This document shows positions 1-8,083 of a stretch of 55,050 bases of DNA, one piece after another. The DNA lies in NCBI GenBank assembly GCA_016295225.1, contig JAEDLP010000002.1, positions 1-55,050 of the forward strand, in the 5' to 3' direction. Below the pieces are notes generated by a model. That model had not been told where the DNA came from. It did not search any database and worked only from the letters and a program-made list of their open reading frames with translations. Every line of letters starts with the position of its first letter. Position 1 is the stretch's first letter. This stretch comes from Oscillospiraceae bacterium (GTDB lineage: Bacteria; Bacillota; Clostridia; Oscillospirales; Oscillospiraceae). Made by a program: the position numbers and the translations under genes.

Positions 1-1880
1 TGGCGGCTGCCGAAGAAGTCGCCGGGGCCCCGGAGCTTCAGATCCTCCTCGGCGATCCTGAAGCCGTCGGTGGTGGAGGCCAGGGTCCGCAGGCGGGCCA
101 TGGAGTCGGGATTGCGGGTGGCGGTGATCAGGACGCAGTAGGATTGATGCTTTCCACGGCCCACCCGGCCCCGGAGCTGGTGGAGCTGGCTGAGGCCGAA
201 CCGGTCGGCGTTCTCGATAATCATCAGGGAGGCGTTGGGCACGTCCACCCCCACCTCGATCACCGTGGTGGAAACCAGCACGTCGGTCCGGCCGGCGGCG
301 AAGTCCTCCATGACCGCCTGCTTGTCCCTGGCCTTCATCCTGCCGTGGACGATGGCCACCTTTAAATCCGGGAATACCTGCCGCTGGAGGGACTGGCCGA
401 ACTGTTCGGCGGCCTTCATGCCCTCGGTATCCTCCTGGTCCACCGCCGGGCAGACGATGTACACCTGCCGCCCCAGGCCCACCTGCTTGCGGACGAAGCC
501 ATACAGCCGCTGGCGCTTGTCCTCCCCGATGAGCATGGTGTCCACGGGGGTGCGACCGGGGGGCAGCTGGTCGATGACCGACAGGTCCAGGTCCCCGTAG
601 ATCATCAGGGCCAGGGTCCGGGGGATGGGGGTGGCCGACATGACCAGCACGTGGGGCCGCTGGGTCCCGCCGCTCTTGGCGGAGAGGGCCGCCCGCTGGT
701 CCACGCCGAACCGGTGCTGCTCGTCGGTGATGACCAGGCCCAGGCGGCGGAATTCCACCCCTTCGCTGAGAAGGGCGTGGGTCCCCACGATGAGGTCGAT
801 CTCCCCGGATTCCAACGCCTCCCGGCACTTGCGCTTCCGGGCGGCGGTCATGGAGCCGGTGAGGAGGGCCACCCGTATGCCCGTCTGCCCCAGCAAGGCC
901 TCCATGGTCTTCAAATGCTGCTGGGCCAGCAGCTCCGTGGGGGCCATGAGGGCGGACTGACAGCCGTTTTCCCAGGCCAGAAAGGCGCAGGCGGCGGCCA
1001 CCACCGTCTTGCCCGAACCCACATCCCCTTGCAGGAGACGGTTCATGGGGACGGACTGTTTCAAGTCCGCCGCCGCCTCCCGGGCGGAGCGGAGCTGGGC
1101 GGCGGTGAGGGGGAAGGGCAGGCTGGCGGTAAAGGCCTCCAGGTCTTGTTTTTCAAAAGGGATCGCCGCCTGCTGGCTGCGTCGGCCCCGGAGAAGGGTC
1201 AGCCCCAGGTTCAGGCAGAAGAGCTCCTCAAACATCAGCCGCCGCCGGGCCTTTTCCAACTCCTCCCAGGACTGAGGAAAGTGGATGGCCCGGTAGGAGA
1301 CGTCCGCCGGGGCCAGGTCGTAGGCCGCCCGGAGTTCGTCGGACAGGGTCTCCTGAATCTGGGGCACGCACTGGGCGGCGGTTCTCTGGAGGTTCCCCAT
1401 AAATTTCGCGGTGATCCCCGCCGTCAGGGGGTACACGGGCATGATGCCCCCGGTGAAGGTGTTCTGGCCGGCCCGCTCGAAGTAGGGGTTGACCATCTGC
1501 CGCCGGCGGCCCGTCCCGGTGAGCTTGCCGTAGAAGTAATAGGTCTCCCCCGGCGTCAGGATGCTGCGGACGTAGGGCTGGTTGAAGAAGGTCACGTCCA
1601 CCTGGGCGGCGTCGTCCACCACCCGGCCCTTGGTCAGATCCATGCCCTTGCGGAGGAAGGTGGTGTGGAAGGGAGCAGCCACCATGGCAGCGAAGCACAC
1701 CGGCTCCTCCAGGGGAAGGGTTTGGATGTTCTCCCGGAGGGTACGGTCCTCATAGTCCCGGGGAAAGTAGGCCAGCAGGTCGGCCACGGCGGCAAGGCCC
1801 AGCTTGGCCAGGGCCTTTTCCTTGGCGGGCCCCACCCCCTTGAGGGCGGTCAGCGGGGTGTGCAGGGTGAGCTCGGCCAT
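1..1880 (-). CDS. recG: ATP-dependent DNA helicase RecG (3'-truncated by window edge)
   Basis: RecG remodels branched DNA (Holliday junctions, stalled forks) using ATP. The visible 626 residues begin with a wedge-type region (start MAELTLHTPLTALKGVGPAK) followed by the superfamily 2 helicase core. Walker A GDVGSGKT lies near residue 285, the DEQHRFG box (DExH) near 385, and the RecG-like GRVGRG motif further on. The family is about 680 residues, so only the last 50 or so are missing at the left edge. The start is set by AAAGGAGG a few bases upstream. The gene runs leftward, and spmB upstream runs the same way 84 bp away. Identification is secure. Confidence 0.97.
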   Translation of the reverse strand, partial: MAELTLHTPLTALKGVGPAKEKALAKLGLAAVADLLAYFPRDYEDRTLRENIQTLPLEEPVCFAAMVAAPFHTTFLRKGMDLTKGRVVDDAAQVDVTFFNQPYVRSILTPGETYYFYGKLTGTGRRRQMVNPYFERAGQNTFTGGIMPVYPLTAGITAKFMGNLQRTAAQCVPQIQETLSDELRAAYDLAPADVSYRAIHFPQSWEELEKARRRLMFEELFCLNLGLTLLRGRRSQQAAIPFEKQDLEAFTASLPFPLTAAQLRSAREAAADLKQSVPMNRLLQGDVGSGKTVVAAACAFLAWENGCQSALMAPTELLAQQHLKTMEALLGQTGIRVALLTGSMTAARKRKCREALESGEIDLIVGTHALLSEGVEFRRLGLVITDEQHRFGVDQRAALSAKSGGTQRPHVLVMSATPIPRTLALMIYGDLDLSVIDQLPPGRTPVDTMLIGEDKRQRLYGFVRKQVGLGRQVYIVCPAVDQEDTEGMKAAEQFGQSLQRQVFPDLKVAIVHGRMKARDKQAVMEDFAAGRTDVLVSTTVIEVGVDVPNASLMIIENADRFGLSQLHQLRGRVGRGKHQSYCVLITATRNPDSMARLRTLASTTDGFRIAEEDLKLRGPGDFFGSR

Positions 1881-1964
1881 AACAGACCTCCTTTCAAGCG
1901 GATCAGGGATATCTCATCTCTATTATAATAGGCAGTGTACCACAAATCCCGCCGGTTCTCAACG

Positions 1965-2486
1965 TCAGCCCAGGAGAAGCCGCACGGTCAGGGCCGCAAA
2001 AAAGAACCCGGCCAGGTCGGCGCACAGAGCGGCGGGGACGGCGTACCTGGTCTTCTTGATGCCCGCTGCGCCGAAGTAGACGGCGATGGTATAAAACGTG
2101 GTCTCCGTGGAGCCCAGCATCACCGCGGCGGTGCGGCCGATGGCGGAGTCCGGGCCGTAGGTGGTGATGAGCTCCGAGCCCACCCCCAGGGCGGCGCTGC
2201 CGCTGATGGGCCGCACCAGCATGAGGCCCATGGTCTCCGGTGGGATGCCCAGCATCCCCAGCACAGGGGACAGGGCTTTGGCGGCCGCTTCCAAGGCCCC
2301 GGAGGCCCGGAGCATGGCCACCACCGTCAGGAGGGTCACCAGGGCGGGCAGGATGCGCCACAAAATCTCCAGGCCCTTGGCGGCCCCTTGGAGGAGCGCG
2401 TCGTACACGTCCACCTTTTTCGCCATGCCGTAGCAGGACACCCCGGCGATGATGGCGGGGACCAGCAGGTCCAGGGCTGTGCTCAT
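1965..2486 (-). CDS. spmB: Spore maturation protein B
   Basis: Multi-pass membrane protein of 173 residues from the nucleoside-transporter GATE-domain family. SpmA and SpmB are needed for full dehydration of the spore core during maturation; the biochemical activity is not settled. Hydrophobic segments span most of the protein, and the GSTETTFYTIAVYFGAAGI stretch near residue 125 is the typical SpmB signature. It follows spmA by 15 bp on the same strand, so the two are co-transcribed, as in other endospore formers. It is presumably expressed in the mother cell from the SigE-like promoter upstream of spmA. Confidence 0.95.
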   Translation of the reverse strand: MSTALDLLVPAIIAGVSCYGMAKKVDVYDALLQGAAKGLEILWRILPALVTLLTVVAMLRASGALEAAAKALSPVLGMLGIPPETMGLMLVRPISGSAALGVGSELITTYGPDSAIGRTAAVMLGSTETTFYTIAVYFGAAGIKKTRYAVPAALCADLAGFFFAALTVRLLLG

Positions 2487-2501
2487 CTGTCTTCCCTCCC
2501 C

Positions 2502-3080
2502 TCAGTCCTTCCAAATTTTCGAGCAGATCCTGGCCGCCGTGATCCCCGTCAGCACCGACAGGATGGAGGTGATCCACACCGCCGGCAAAATGTCAAAGGG
2601 GGTCTGACACCCGGCGGCCATGCGGACGGCGGCCACGGTGGTGGGGATGAGCTGGATGGAGGCGGTGTTGCACACCACCAGCATGCACAGACTGTCCCCG
2701 GCCACCCCGGGGGTCCGGCGGCTCATGCGCCGGGCGGCCTCCAGGCCCAGGGGAGTGGCGGCGTTGCCCAGCCCCAGCAGGTTGGCCGACACGTTGGCGG
2801 CGATGGTGTCCATGACCCCCCGGTCCTCTGAAAAGTCCGGGAAGAGCCGCCGGAGGACCGGCCGCAGAGCCCTGGCCAGCTTTTCCGCCAAACCCGCCCG
2901 CTGCATGACCTCCATGACCCCCATCCACAGGCAGAGAACCCCCGCCATGTTCAGACCCAGTTGGATGGCGTTGGCCGCCCCTTCCAAGGCCGCCGAGGCC
3001 AGAAGGCTCTCGTTGCCCAGGGCCAGCGCACACACCAGGGAGAGGGCTGTCATCCCTGTCCAAATCACCGTCATTGCCAT
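2502..3080 (-). CDS. spmA: Spore maturation protein A
   Basis: Membrane protein of 192 residues, partner of SpmB. The start MAMTVIWTGMTALSLVCALA fits the family. A hydrophobic N-terminal segment is followed by the GATE-type region, with GLGNAATPLGLEAARRM near residue 105 and LCMLVVCNTASIQLIPTT near 130, both highly typical of SpmA. It is the first gene of the spmAB pair. A SigE-type promoter lies about 40 bp upstream (3119-3148), consistent with mother-cell expression. Confidence 0.95.
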   Translation of the reverse strand: MAMTVIWTGMTALSLVCALALGNESLLASAALEGAANAIQLGLNMAGVLCLWMGVMEVMQRAGLAEKLARALRPVLRRLFPDFSEDRGVMDTIAANVSANLLGLGNAATPLGLEAARRMSRRTPGVAGDSLCMLVVCNTASIQLIPTTVAAVRMAAGCQTPFDILPAVWITSILSVLTGITAARICSKIWKD

Positions 3081-3118
3081 GGGCCGTCCTCCTGTTCTCC
3101 CTTGAAAGATTCTTTCAA

Positions 3119-3148
3119 AAGGTATGTTAAGAAATTGGAAAAGATACC
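3119..3148 (-). promoter_or_regulatory. SigE-like sporulation promoter of spmAB
   Basis: Read on the minus strand: GGTATCTT, 14 bases, CATACCTT. The -10 part matches the SigE consensus CATACA-N-T at 7 of 8 positions. The -35 part is weaker (5 of 8 against GTCATATT), but the 14-base spacing is the usual one. This is inferred from consensus and from the known mother-cell role of spmAB. Confidence 0.5.
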
Positions 3149-3191
3149 TTTCGTCTTTTTCCTGTTTTTGGGGAGAAGCGACATTTTTCGA

Positions 3192-3219
3192 TTGACTTCT
3201 GAATACAATTTGTTATAAT
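3192..3219 (+). promoter_or_regulatory. Vegetative promoter of the AbrB-like gene
   Basis: TTGACT, 16 bases, TATAAT, with a TG one base before the -10 (extended -10). It leaves an untranslated leader of about 120 nt before the start at 3345. The match is strong for a SigA promoter. Confidence 0.75.
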
Positions 3220-3344
3220 CAAGTTGTTTCCATGAATTTTTTTGTGTATTTTGGCTGTTTATGTCATACCGTCCGGCTGGGACCGGACCCCATGGCAAAG
3301 ATAGAGAGCAAAATGGCCAAGCCGGGAAAGGAAGTGCTTCACAA

Positions 3345-3587
3345 ATGAAATCCACTGGAATTGTCCGCCGGGTCGACGAACTGGGGCGAATCGTCCTCCC
3401 GATTGAACTCAGACGCACATTAAACATCGCCGAAAAGGATTCCTTGGAGATTTATGTGGACGGGTCCTCGATCATGCTGAAAAAATATCAGCCCGCCTGC
3501 ATTTTCTGTGACAGCGCCAAGGAGATCTCCGTCTTCAAGGGGAAGAACATCTGTTCTCACTGCCTGAAAGAACTGCTGCACAAATAA
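3345..3587 (+). CDS. AbrB/SpoVT-family transition-state regulator with C-terminal Cys pairs
   Basis: DNA-binding protein of 80 residues. The N-terminal half is a swapped-hairpin AbrB domain (start MKSTGIVRRVDELGRIVLPI). The C-terminal half carries two Cys pairs, CIFC and CSHC, that look like a small zinc ribbon, as in many clostridial AbrB homologues; Bacillus AbrB lacks these. An upstream in-frame start exists at 3261, but the AAAGGAAG site and the domain boundary favour 3345. It faces rsmI tail to tail; abrB next to the yabB-rsmI genes is also seen in Bacillus. It probably regulates growth-phase or sporulation genes; targets are unknown. Confidence 0.9.
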   Translation: MKSTGIVRRVDELGRIVLPIELRRTLNIAEKDSLEIYVDGSSIMLKKYQPACIFCDSAKEISVFKGKNICSHCLKELLHK

Positions 3588-3612
3588 GTCACACCTACCG
3601 TCCCGCACACAA

Positions 3613-3655
3613 AACAGAGGCGCATTCCCTTCCCGGGAACGCGCCTCTGTTGCGT
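3613..3655. terminator. Bidirectional terminator between abrB-like gene and rsmI
   Basis: Perfect 11-bp stem AACAGAGGCGC / GCGCCTCTGTT extended by further pairs, with a T-rich tail on the plus strand and TTTTG on the minus strand. It sits between two convergent genes and can serve both. Confidence 0.8.
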
Positions 3656-3737
3656 TCTTTGCGTCGATGGTTTTCGACAAATTATAACATTATACTCGCG
3701 GTATTTGTCATTTTTTATCAAAAAAGGAATCTTTCCT

Positions 3738-4583
3738 TTATTCTTCTTCCTTCTTCTGGGAAACGGCCAGATCGTAGAGGGCCTTGCGGGAGAGTTTGCA
3801 GGCGGCGGCCGCCTGTTTCACCGCGTCCCGGGTGGAGGCCCCTTGGGCCTGGAGTCTGGCCACCATGGCCAGGCCGTCCTCCAGCGTGGCCTCCTCCTCC
3901 CGGGCGGGAGGGGCTCCCTCGATGACCAGAACGAACTCCCCCTTAGGGGGATTGGCTCTGTAGCGCTCCACCGCCTGACCCAAGGTGGTGCGGACCACCT
4001 CCTCGTGGAGCTTGGTCAGCTCCCGGCAGAGGCTGATCCGGCGGTCCGGGCCGAAGGCCTCCTGAAAGTCGGTGAGGGTGGACAGGAGCTTGTGGGGGGC
4101 CTCATGGAAGACCATGGTGCGCTCCTCCCCCAGCAGGCTCTCCAGGTGGGCCCGGCGGTTCTTCTTGTTCATGGGCAGAAAGCCCTCGAAGGTGAACCGG
4201 GTGGTGGGCAGGCCGGAGACCGCCAGGGCGTTCACAAAGGCGCAGGCCCCCGGGATGGGAACCACGGGGATGTCCTGGGCGGCGCACTGAGCCACCAGTT
4301 CCTCGCCGGGGTCGCTGATGGCGGGGGTTCCCGCGTCGGTGACCAGGGCGCAGCTCTCCCCGGCCAGCAGGCGGGCAACCAACTCGTCCCCCCGGGTGTC
4401 GGCGTTGTGGCGGTAGTAACTCACCATGGGTTTTTTGATGTCCAGGTGGTTCAAGAGCTTCACCGTCACCCGGGTGTCCTCGGCGGCAATAAAGTCCACC
4501 TCCCGCAGGGTCTCCTCCGCCCGGAGGGAAATGTCGCCCAGATTCCCGATGGGAGTGGCGACCAGATACAGCGTTCCTGCCAT
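3738..4583 (-). CDS. rsmI: 16S rRNA (cytidine-1402-2'-O)-methyltransferase RsmI
   Basis: SAM-dependent enzyme of 281 residues that 2'-O-methylates C1402 in the decoding centre of 16S rRNA. It has the tetrapyrrole-methylase fold typical of RsmI: the N-terminal LYLVATPIGNLGDISLRA signature, AAEDTR near residue 35, VTDAGTPAISDPG near 82, and PIPGACAF near 109. Length matches the family. It is last in the nrdG-nudix-trmN6-rsmI series, starting 56 bp after trmN6. Confidence 0.96.
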   Translation of the reverse strand: MAGTLYLVATPIGNLGDISLRAEETLREVDFIAAEDTRVTVKLLNHLDIKKPMVSYYRHNADTRGDELVARLLAGESCALVTDAGTPAISDPGEELVAQCAAQDIPVVPIPGACAFVNALAVSGLPTTRFTFEGFLPMNKKNRRAHLESLLGEERTMVFHEAPHKLLSTLTDFQEAFGPDRRISLCRELTKLHEEVVRTTLGQAVERYRANPPKGEFVLVIEGAPPAREEEATLEDGLAMVARLQAQGASTRDAVKQAAAACKLSRKALYDLAVSQKKEEE

Positions 4584-4639
4584 GGCAGTGTTCTCCTTCT
4601 CTTTTTGCTGAAATCTCTATGTGCGGGCTGTGCAGCCCG

Positions 4640-5281
4640 TTACGGTTCCTGATACTGTACAGGTAAGATATCCAGGCCCGGGCCGCCGTCCTTCACGGCC
4701 TCCACCAGGACGGCGTAGGGGGGCTTCTCCCGGTCGTAGGCCAGCAGCTGCATGCGCTTGGGCTCCAGCCGGGCGGCCTGCAGGGCGGCGAAGAGCTCGG
4801 CCAGCCGCTCGGGCCGGTAGACCAGGGCGAACCGGCCCCCGGTGCGGGTGAGCTGTCCCGCCCGCCGGCACAGGTCCTCCACGGAGCAGGTGTCGTCCAT
4901 CCGGGCGGTTCCCCCGGATTTCCCCGACCCGGCCCGGAAGTAGGGCGGGTTAGAGATCACCAGATGGAACTGGTCCCCGGGAACCAGAGACTTATCCCGC
5001 AGGTCCCCGGTGATGATCCGGCCGGACAGGCCGTTGTCCGCCAGGTTCTGCCGGGCCAGACCGGCGGCCACAGGGTCGATCTCGATCCCCGTGCGGTCCA
5101 GCCGTTCCTCCCGCTGGGACACCAGCAGGAGGAGGGACCCGATCCCCGTCCCCAGGTCGCAGACCTTCCAGTTGGGCTTCAGGGTGCAGAATTTCGAGAG
5201 CAGGACGCTGTCCCGCCCCAGTTTGAAGCAGGCCTCCGACTGGGTCAGCCGGTAGCTGCCCAGGTATTCCACCGAAGTCAT
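4640..5281 (-). CDS. trmN6: tRNA1(Val) (adenine-37-N6)-methyltransferase, TrmN6/YabB family
   Basis: Rossmann-fold SAM methyltransferase of 213 residues. The SAM-binding loop is CDLGTGIGSLLLLVSQR and the catalytic NPPY motif appears as VISNPPYFRAG, typical of N6-adenine methyltransferases. An upstream in-frame ATG at 5335 exists, but ATG at 5281 overlaps the NUDIX stop in an ATGA, indicating translational coupling, and gives the family N-terminus (YLGSYRLTQSEACFKLGRDSVLL). Substrate is assigned by family resemblance. Confidence 0.88.
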   Translation of the reverse strand: MTSVEYLGSYRLTQSEACFKLGRDSVLLSKFCTLKPNWKVCDLGTGIGSLLLLVSQREERLDRTGIEIDPVAAGLARQNLADNGLSGRIITGDLRDKSLVPGDQFHLVISNPPYFRAGSGKSGGTARMDDTCSVEDLCRRAGQLTRTGGRFALVYRPERLAELFAALQAARLEPKRMQLLAYDREKPPYAVLVEAVKDGGPGLDILPVQYQEP

Positions 5282-5925
5282 GGCGCTTCCTCCTCCCAGG
5301 TCTCCGCCATAGCCCGCAGGTGATCCAGCAGCCACCGGGTCATGCGGCCGGTGAGCCCCCAGATGAAGTGGCCCTCGTACTCATAGATGGGTACGTCCAT
5401 CCAGCCGCTCCGCCAGGGGTAGTCCTTGGGGAAGCCCATGCGCTCGAAGGGGAAGCTGTCGTCGGCCTCAAAGCGGACGGGGTAGCGGTAGACCTCCTCC
5501 TCGTAGTCCAGCAGGTAGTCCAGGGGGACGAAGAAGGTGTTCTTCACCTCGGCCTCGCTGGCCTGGAGTTTCTCCGCCCCCTCCGGGGTAATGGCGGCCA
5601 GGAAGGGGTAGATCACCCGGTCGCTGATGTCCTGGACCACATCCAGAGGGGCGATGACCTCGATATCCCCGGCGGGGATGCCCAGCTCCTCCCAGGTCTC
5701 CCGGAGGGCGGTGTCCACGGGCTTCTCCCCCTTCTCCCGGCGGCCGCCGGGGAAGCAGACCTCTCCGGGCTGGTGGCCCACCAGGGTCTCCGCCCGGGTC
5801 TCGTAGAGCAGGCAGAGCTTTCCCTGATGCTCCACCAGAGGCAGCAGGACGGCATATTCGCTCACCGTGCACTGGAGGCCCAGCTCCCGGTTCCGGAAAT
5901 ACTGTTTCATTCGATCGACTGTCAT
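5278..5925 (-). CDS. NUDIX hydrolase, CoA-pyrophosphatase (NudL-like) type
   Basis: Protein of 215 residues with a complete Nudix box: G, five residues, E, seven residues, then RETWEELGI. Just before it runs LLYETRAETLVGHQPGEVCF followed by PGG, which resembles the UPF0035 signature of coenzyme-A diphosphatases. It probably hydrolyses CoA, acyl-CoA or another nucleoside diphosphate derivative; the substrate is inferred. It starts 12 bp after nrdG and overlaps trmN6 by four bases, so it is in the middle of an operon. Confidence 0.88.
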   Translation of the reverse strand: MTVDRMKQYFRNRELGLQCTVSEYAVLLPLVEHQGKLCLLYETRAETLVGHQPGEVCFPGGRREKGEKPVDTALRETWEELGIPAGDIEVIAPLDVVQDISDRVIYPFLAAITPEGAEKLQASEAEVKNTFFVPLDYLLDYEEEVYRYPVRFEADDSFPFERMGFPKDYPWRSGWMDVPIYEYEGHFIWGLTGRMTRWLLDHLRAMAETWEEEAP

Positions 5926-5937
5926 AGGGAAAACTCC

Positions 5938-6465
5938 TTACGATTCAGGAATGGTGAACTTGGCCAGGGGGTCGGACTGGGTCCAGAGGACTGCCTTCCC
6001 CTGGGCCAGACTCTCCTTCACCCGGATGAGGCGCTGGTTCCGGCTGCCCCGGAAGCGGAGTTCGTAGGACTTCTCCTTCTCCAGGAAGGGGCCGTCCACC
6101 AGCACGTCGGTCTCCTCCAGCAGTGCCCGCCAGGCGGGGTCATCCTTGGCCAGAATGGTCTCAAAGAGGTAACCCGTGTAGGTCCACACCGTCCAGCCCA
6201 CGGCATGGGCGGCTTTGGCCAGCCGGGCGCAGTCCGCCGCCTGGGCGAAGGGCTCGCCCCCGGAGAGGGTCAGGCCCTGGATCAGTGGGTTCTTGCCCAT
6301 CATGGCCGCCAGGTCCTCCACCGGAACCTCCGTCCCCCCCTGGGGGTCATGGGTGTCCGGGTTGTGGCAGCCGGGACAGTGATGGGGGCAGCCCTGGGTG
6401 AAGACGGTAAACCGCAGACCGGGGCCGTCCACAATGGAGTCGTTGACGGTGTTGGCAATACGCAT
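5938..6465 (-). CDS. nrdG: Anaerobic ribonucleotide reductase activating protein
   Basis: Radical-SAM enzyme of 175 residues that installs the glycyl radical on NrdD. The 4Fe-4S motif CPHHCPGC is at residues 26-33 (C26, C30, C33), and TLSGGEPF near residue 78 is the GGE motif that binds SAM. Its partner nrdD is 25 kb away at 31.6-34.0 kb rather than adjacent. It heads the operon with the NUDIX, trmN6 and rsmI genes. Confidence 0.95.
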   Translation of the reverse strand: MRIANTVNDSIVDGPGLRFTVFTQGCPHHCPGCHNPDTHDPQGGTEVPVEDLAAMMGKNPLIQGLTLSGGEPFAQAADCARLAKAAHAVGWTVWTYTGYLFETILAKDDPAWRALLEETDVLVDGPFLEKEKSYELRFRGSRNQRLIRVKESLAQGKAVLWTQSDPLAKFTIPES

Positions 6466-6507
6466 GGCCGCACCCTCCTTTTATCATAAACAATATCGCA
6501 GTAGTTT

Positions 6508-6537
6508 ATCATACCATATTCCTATTTGATAACGCAA
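6508..6537 (-). promoter_or_regulatory. Promoter of nrdG operon
   Basis: Minus strand TTGCGT, 18 bases, TATGAT, about 45 bp before the nrdG start. I looked for NrdR boxes here and found none convincing. Confidence 0.55.
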
Positions 6538-6590
6538 GGGCGACCAATGAAGAATTGGGGGCGGGCTGCACCATCCACGCCCCCGGACGC

Positions 6591-6621
6591 AAAAAACCCG
6601 CTGTCTCGGTGAGACAGCGGG
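6591..6621 (-). terminator. Terminator of hbd
   Basis: Perfect 11-bp stem (CCCGCTGTCTC / GAGACAGCGGG) with a 3-nt loop followed on the minus strand by six T residues, 26 bp after the hbd stop. Confidence 0.9.
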
Positions 6622-6646
6622 GTCTGTGTCATGTATGGGGTTGGAC

Positions 6647-7501
6647 TTACTTGGTGTAGTCGTAGAAGCCCTTGCCGGACTTGCGGCCCAGACGGCCTGC
6701 ACGGTACAGAACCTTGTACAGGTGAGCGGGACGATACTTGGAGTCGGCAGTCTCCTGATACAGGGACTCCATGACATTGATCATGACGTCGATGCCGATG
6801 GCGTCAGCCAGCTTCAGGGGACCCATGGGCAGGTTGTAGCCCAGCTCGCAGGCCTTGTCGATGTCCTCGTAGGAGCAGACGTTCTCGCCGGCCAGGATGG
6901 CGGCCTCGTTCATCATGGGGCACATGACGCGGTTTGCGATGAACATGGGAACATCGGTGACGGTGACGAACTCCTTGCCGAAGCCCTTGGCGCAGGCCTT
7001 ACCGGTCTCGATGGTGTCCTCGGAGGTGTCGTATGCGTTGATGATCTCCACCAGCTTCATAGCGGGCACGGGGCTGAAGAAGTGCATGCCCAGGAACTTG
7101 TCGGGACGCTGGGAAGCAGCGGCCAGCTCGGTGATGGACAGGGAGGAAGTGTTGGAGACGAAGATAGCCTCGGGCTTGATGACGGGAGCCATCTTTGCGA
7201 AAGCGTCCTTCTTCAGCTCCATGTTCTCGACCATGGCCTCGAAGACGATGTCCACGTTTGCCAGATCTTCCAGGGTGGTGGTGGCGGTCAGCTTGGCCAG
7301 CCATGCGTCTGCCTGCTCCTGGGTGATCTTACCCTTTGCGATCTTCTTGTCGAAGTTCTTCTTGATGCCGGCAACGCCCTTCTCCAGGGTGGGGGTTCTG
7401 TGGTTGTACAGAACCACGTCATAACCGCCTTCCAGAGCGACCTGGGCGATCCCTCTGCCCATGCTGCCTGCGCCGTACACGCCAACAATCTTAACTTCCA
7501 T
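6647..7501 (-). CDS. hbd: 3-hydroxybutyryl-CoA dehydrogenase
   Basis: NAD(P)-dependent enzyme of 284 residues that interconverts acetoacetyl-CoA and 3-hydroxybutyryl-CoA in butyrate formation. The nucleotide-binding motif GVYGAGSMGRGIAQ is at residues 7-20; NTSSLSIT and GMHFFSPVPAMKLVEII in the middle are family signatures, with the catalytic His in GMHFF. Length matches the short clostridial type. It is transcribed divergently from the acyl-CoA dehydrogenase/crotonase pair. No thiolase or EtfAB is in the window, so it is not part of a compact bcs operon. Confidence 0.95.
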   Translation of the reverse strand: MEVKIVGVYGAGSMGRGIAQVALEGGYDVVLYNHRTPTLEKGVAGIKKNFDKKIAKGKITQEQADAWLAKLTATTTLEDLANVDIVFEAMVENMELKKDAFAKMAPVIKPEAIFVSNTSSLSITELAAASQRPDKFLGMHFFSPVPAMKLVEIINAYDTSEDTIETGKACAKGFGKEFVTVTDVPMFIANRVMCPMMNEAAILAGENVCSYEDIDKACELGYNLPMGPLKLADAIGIDVMINVMESLYQETADSKYRPAHLYKVLYRAGRLGRKSGKGFYDYTK

Positions 7502-7961
7502 GATTAACTCTCCTTACAATACGTTAGTAATTCAATTCCTTTGGGAACTATTATTAATCAGCTTTGCCGGATCAACCGGGAAACGCCTTTTATTCTGGGA
7601 ATCTGGCAGGGGCGAAGCCGCATAGCCTGCCATTTTCAAGTGTCCGCCTTATCTTACAGGATGAAGCCGCTTTCGTCAAGGGCAATTTTGACTTTTTCAC
7701 AATTTTTTCCCTCTCCTTTTCCCATTCCATGGTATTTTCAACGGAAATGGTAGGGGAATGGGCCGCACCCCCGTGGGGCTGGCTCTCAGGGGTCCGGTTT
7801 GGCAACCCCTCCATTTTTGTCGATTTTGTGCAGTTTGCCGGAAGCGTTTTTATGGATTTTGAATACATCTTCCATGGGTGGCTCCCTTTGTATTAGTGCT
7901 AATTCATTACCTTTTATCCCAAAAATAATCAATGTGCGGCATGCGCCCTCTGTTTTCTTTA

Positions 7962-7970
7962 TGTTATAAT
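7962..7970 (+). promoter_or_regulatory. Extended -10 promoter of the acyl-CoA dehydrogenase
   Basis: TGTTATAAT: a perfect TATAAT preceded by TG one base upstream. No good -35 box is visible, which is acceptable for an extended -10 promoter. It leaves a leader of about 105 nt. Confidence 0.6.
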
Positions 7971-8001
7971 ACAGCTGTAGAAGTTGCCCCGTAAGGAGTT
8001 G

Positions 8002-8034
8002 TTGCCGCGGGCATTCTTCTCATGCCCCTGGCAA
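8002..8034 (+). promoter_or_regulatory. Leader hairpin of the acyl-CoA dehydrogenase mRNA
   Basis: TTGCC-GC-GGGCAT, a 7-nt loop, then ATGCCC-CT-GGCAA: two helices separated by a 2x2 internal loop. There is no T-run, so it is not a terminator. It could stabilise the mRNA or be a regulatory element. Confidence 0.5.
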
Positions 8035-8083
8035 TATGTTAATATGCCTTACTTAGAAAACAAATCACAGGAGGAATACTATC

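Larger units (their letters stand above)
7502..8083. other. Divergent intergenic region between hbd and the acyl-CoA dehydrogenase
   Basis: 582 bp without a convincing gene. The hbd side holds a moderate minus-strand promoter (TTGATC, 16 bases, TAATAG, about 45 bp upstream of the start) and a TTCC-CAAA-GGAA dyad. The right side holds the extended -10 promoter and leader hairpin listed separately. The small ORFs here lack a ribosome site and have atypical composition. Confidence 0.5.

Noticed and set aside
6466..6540. NrdR boxes upstream of nrdG
   Set aside because: The best 16-mers match only about half the consensus, and their centres are 23 bp apart rather than 31.
7541..7753. Small plus-strand ORF in the hbd intergenic region
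   Set aside because: No ribosome site, unusual composition, and it covers the hbd promoter region.
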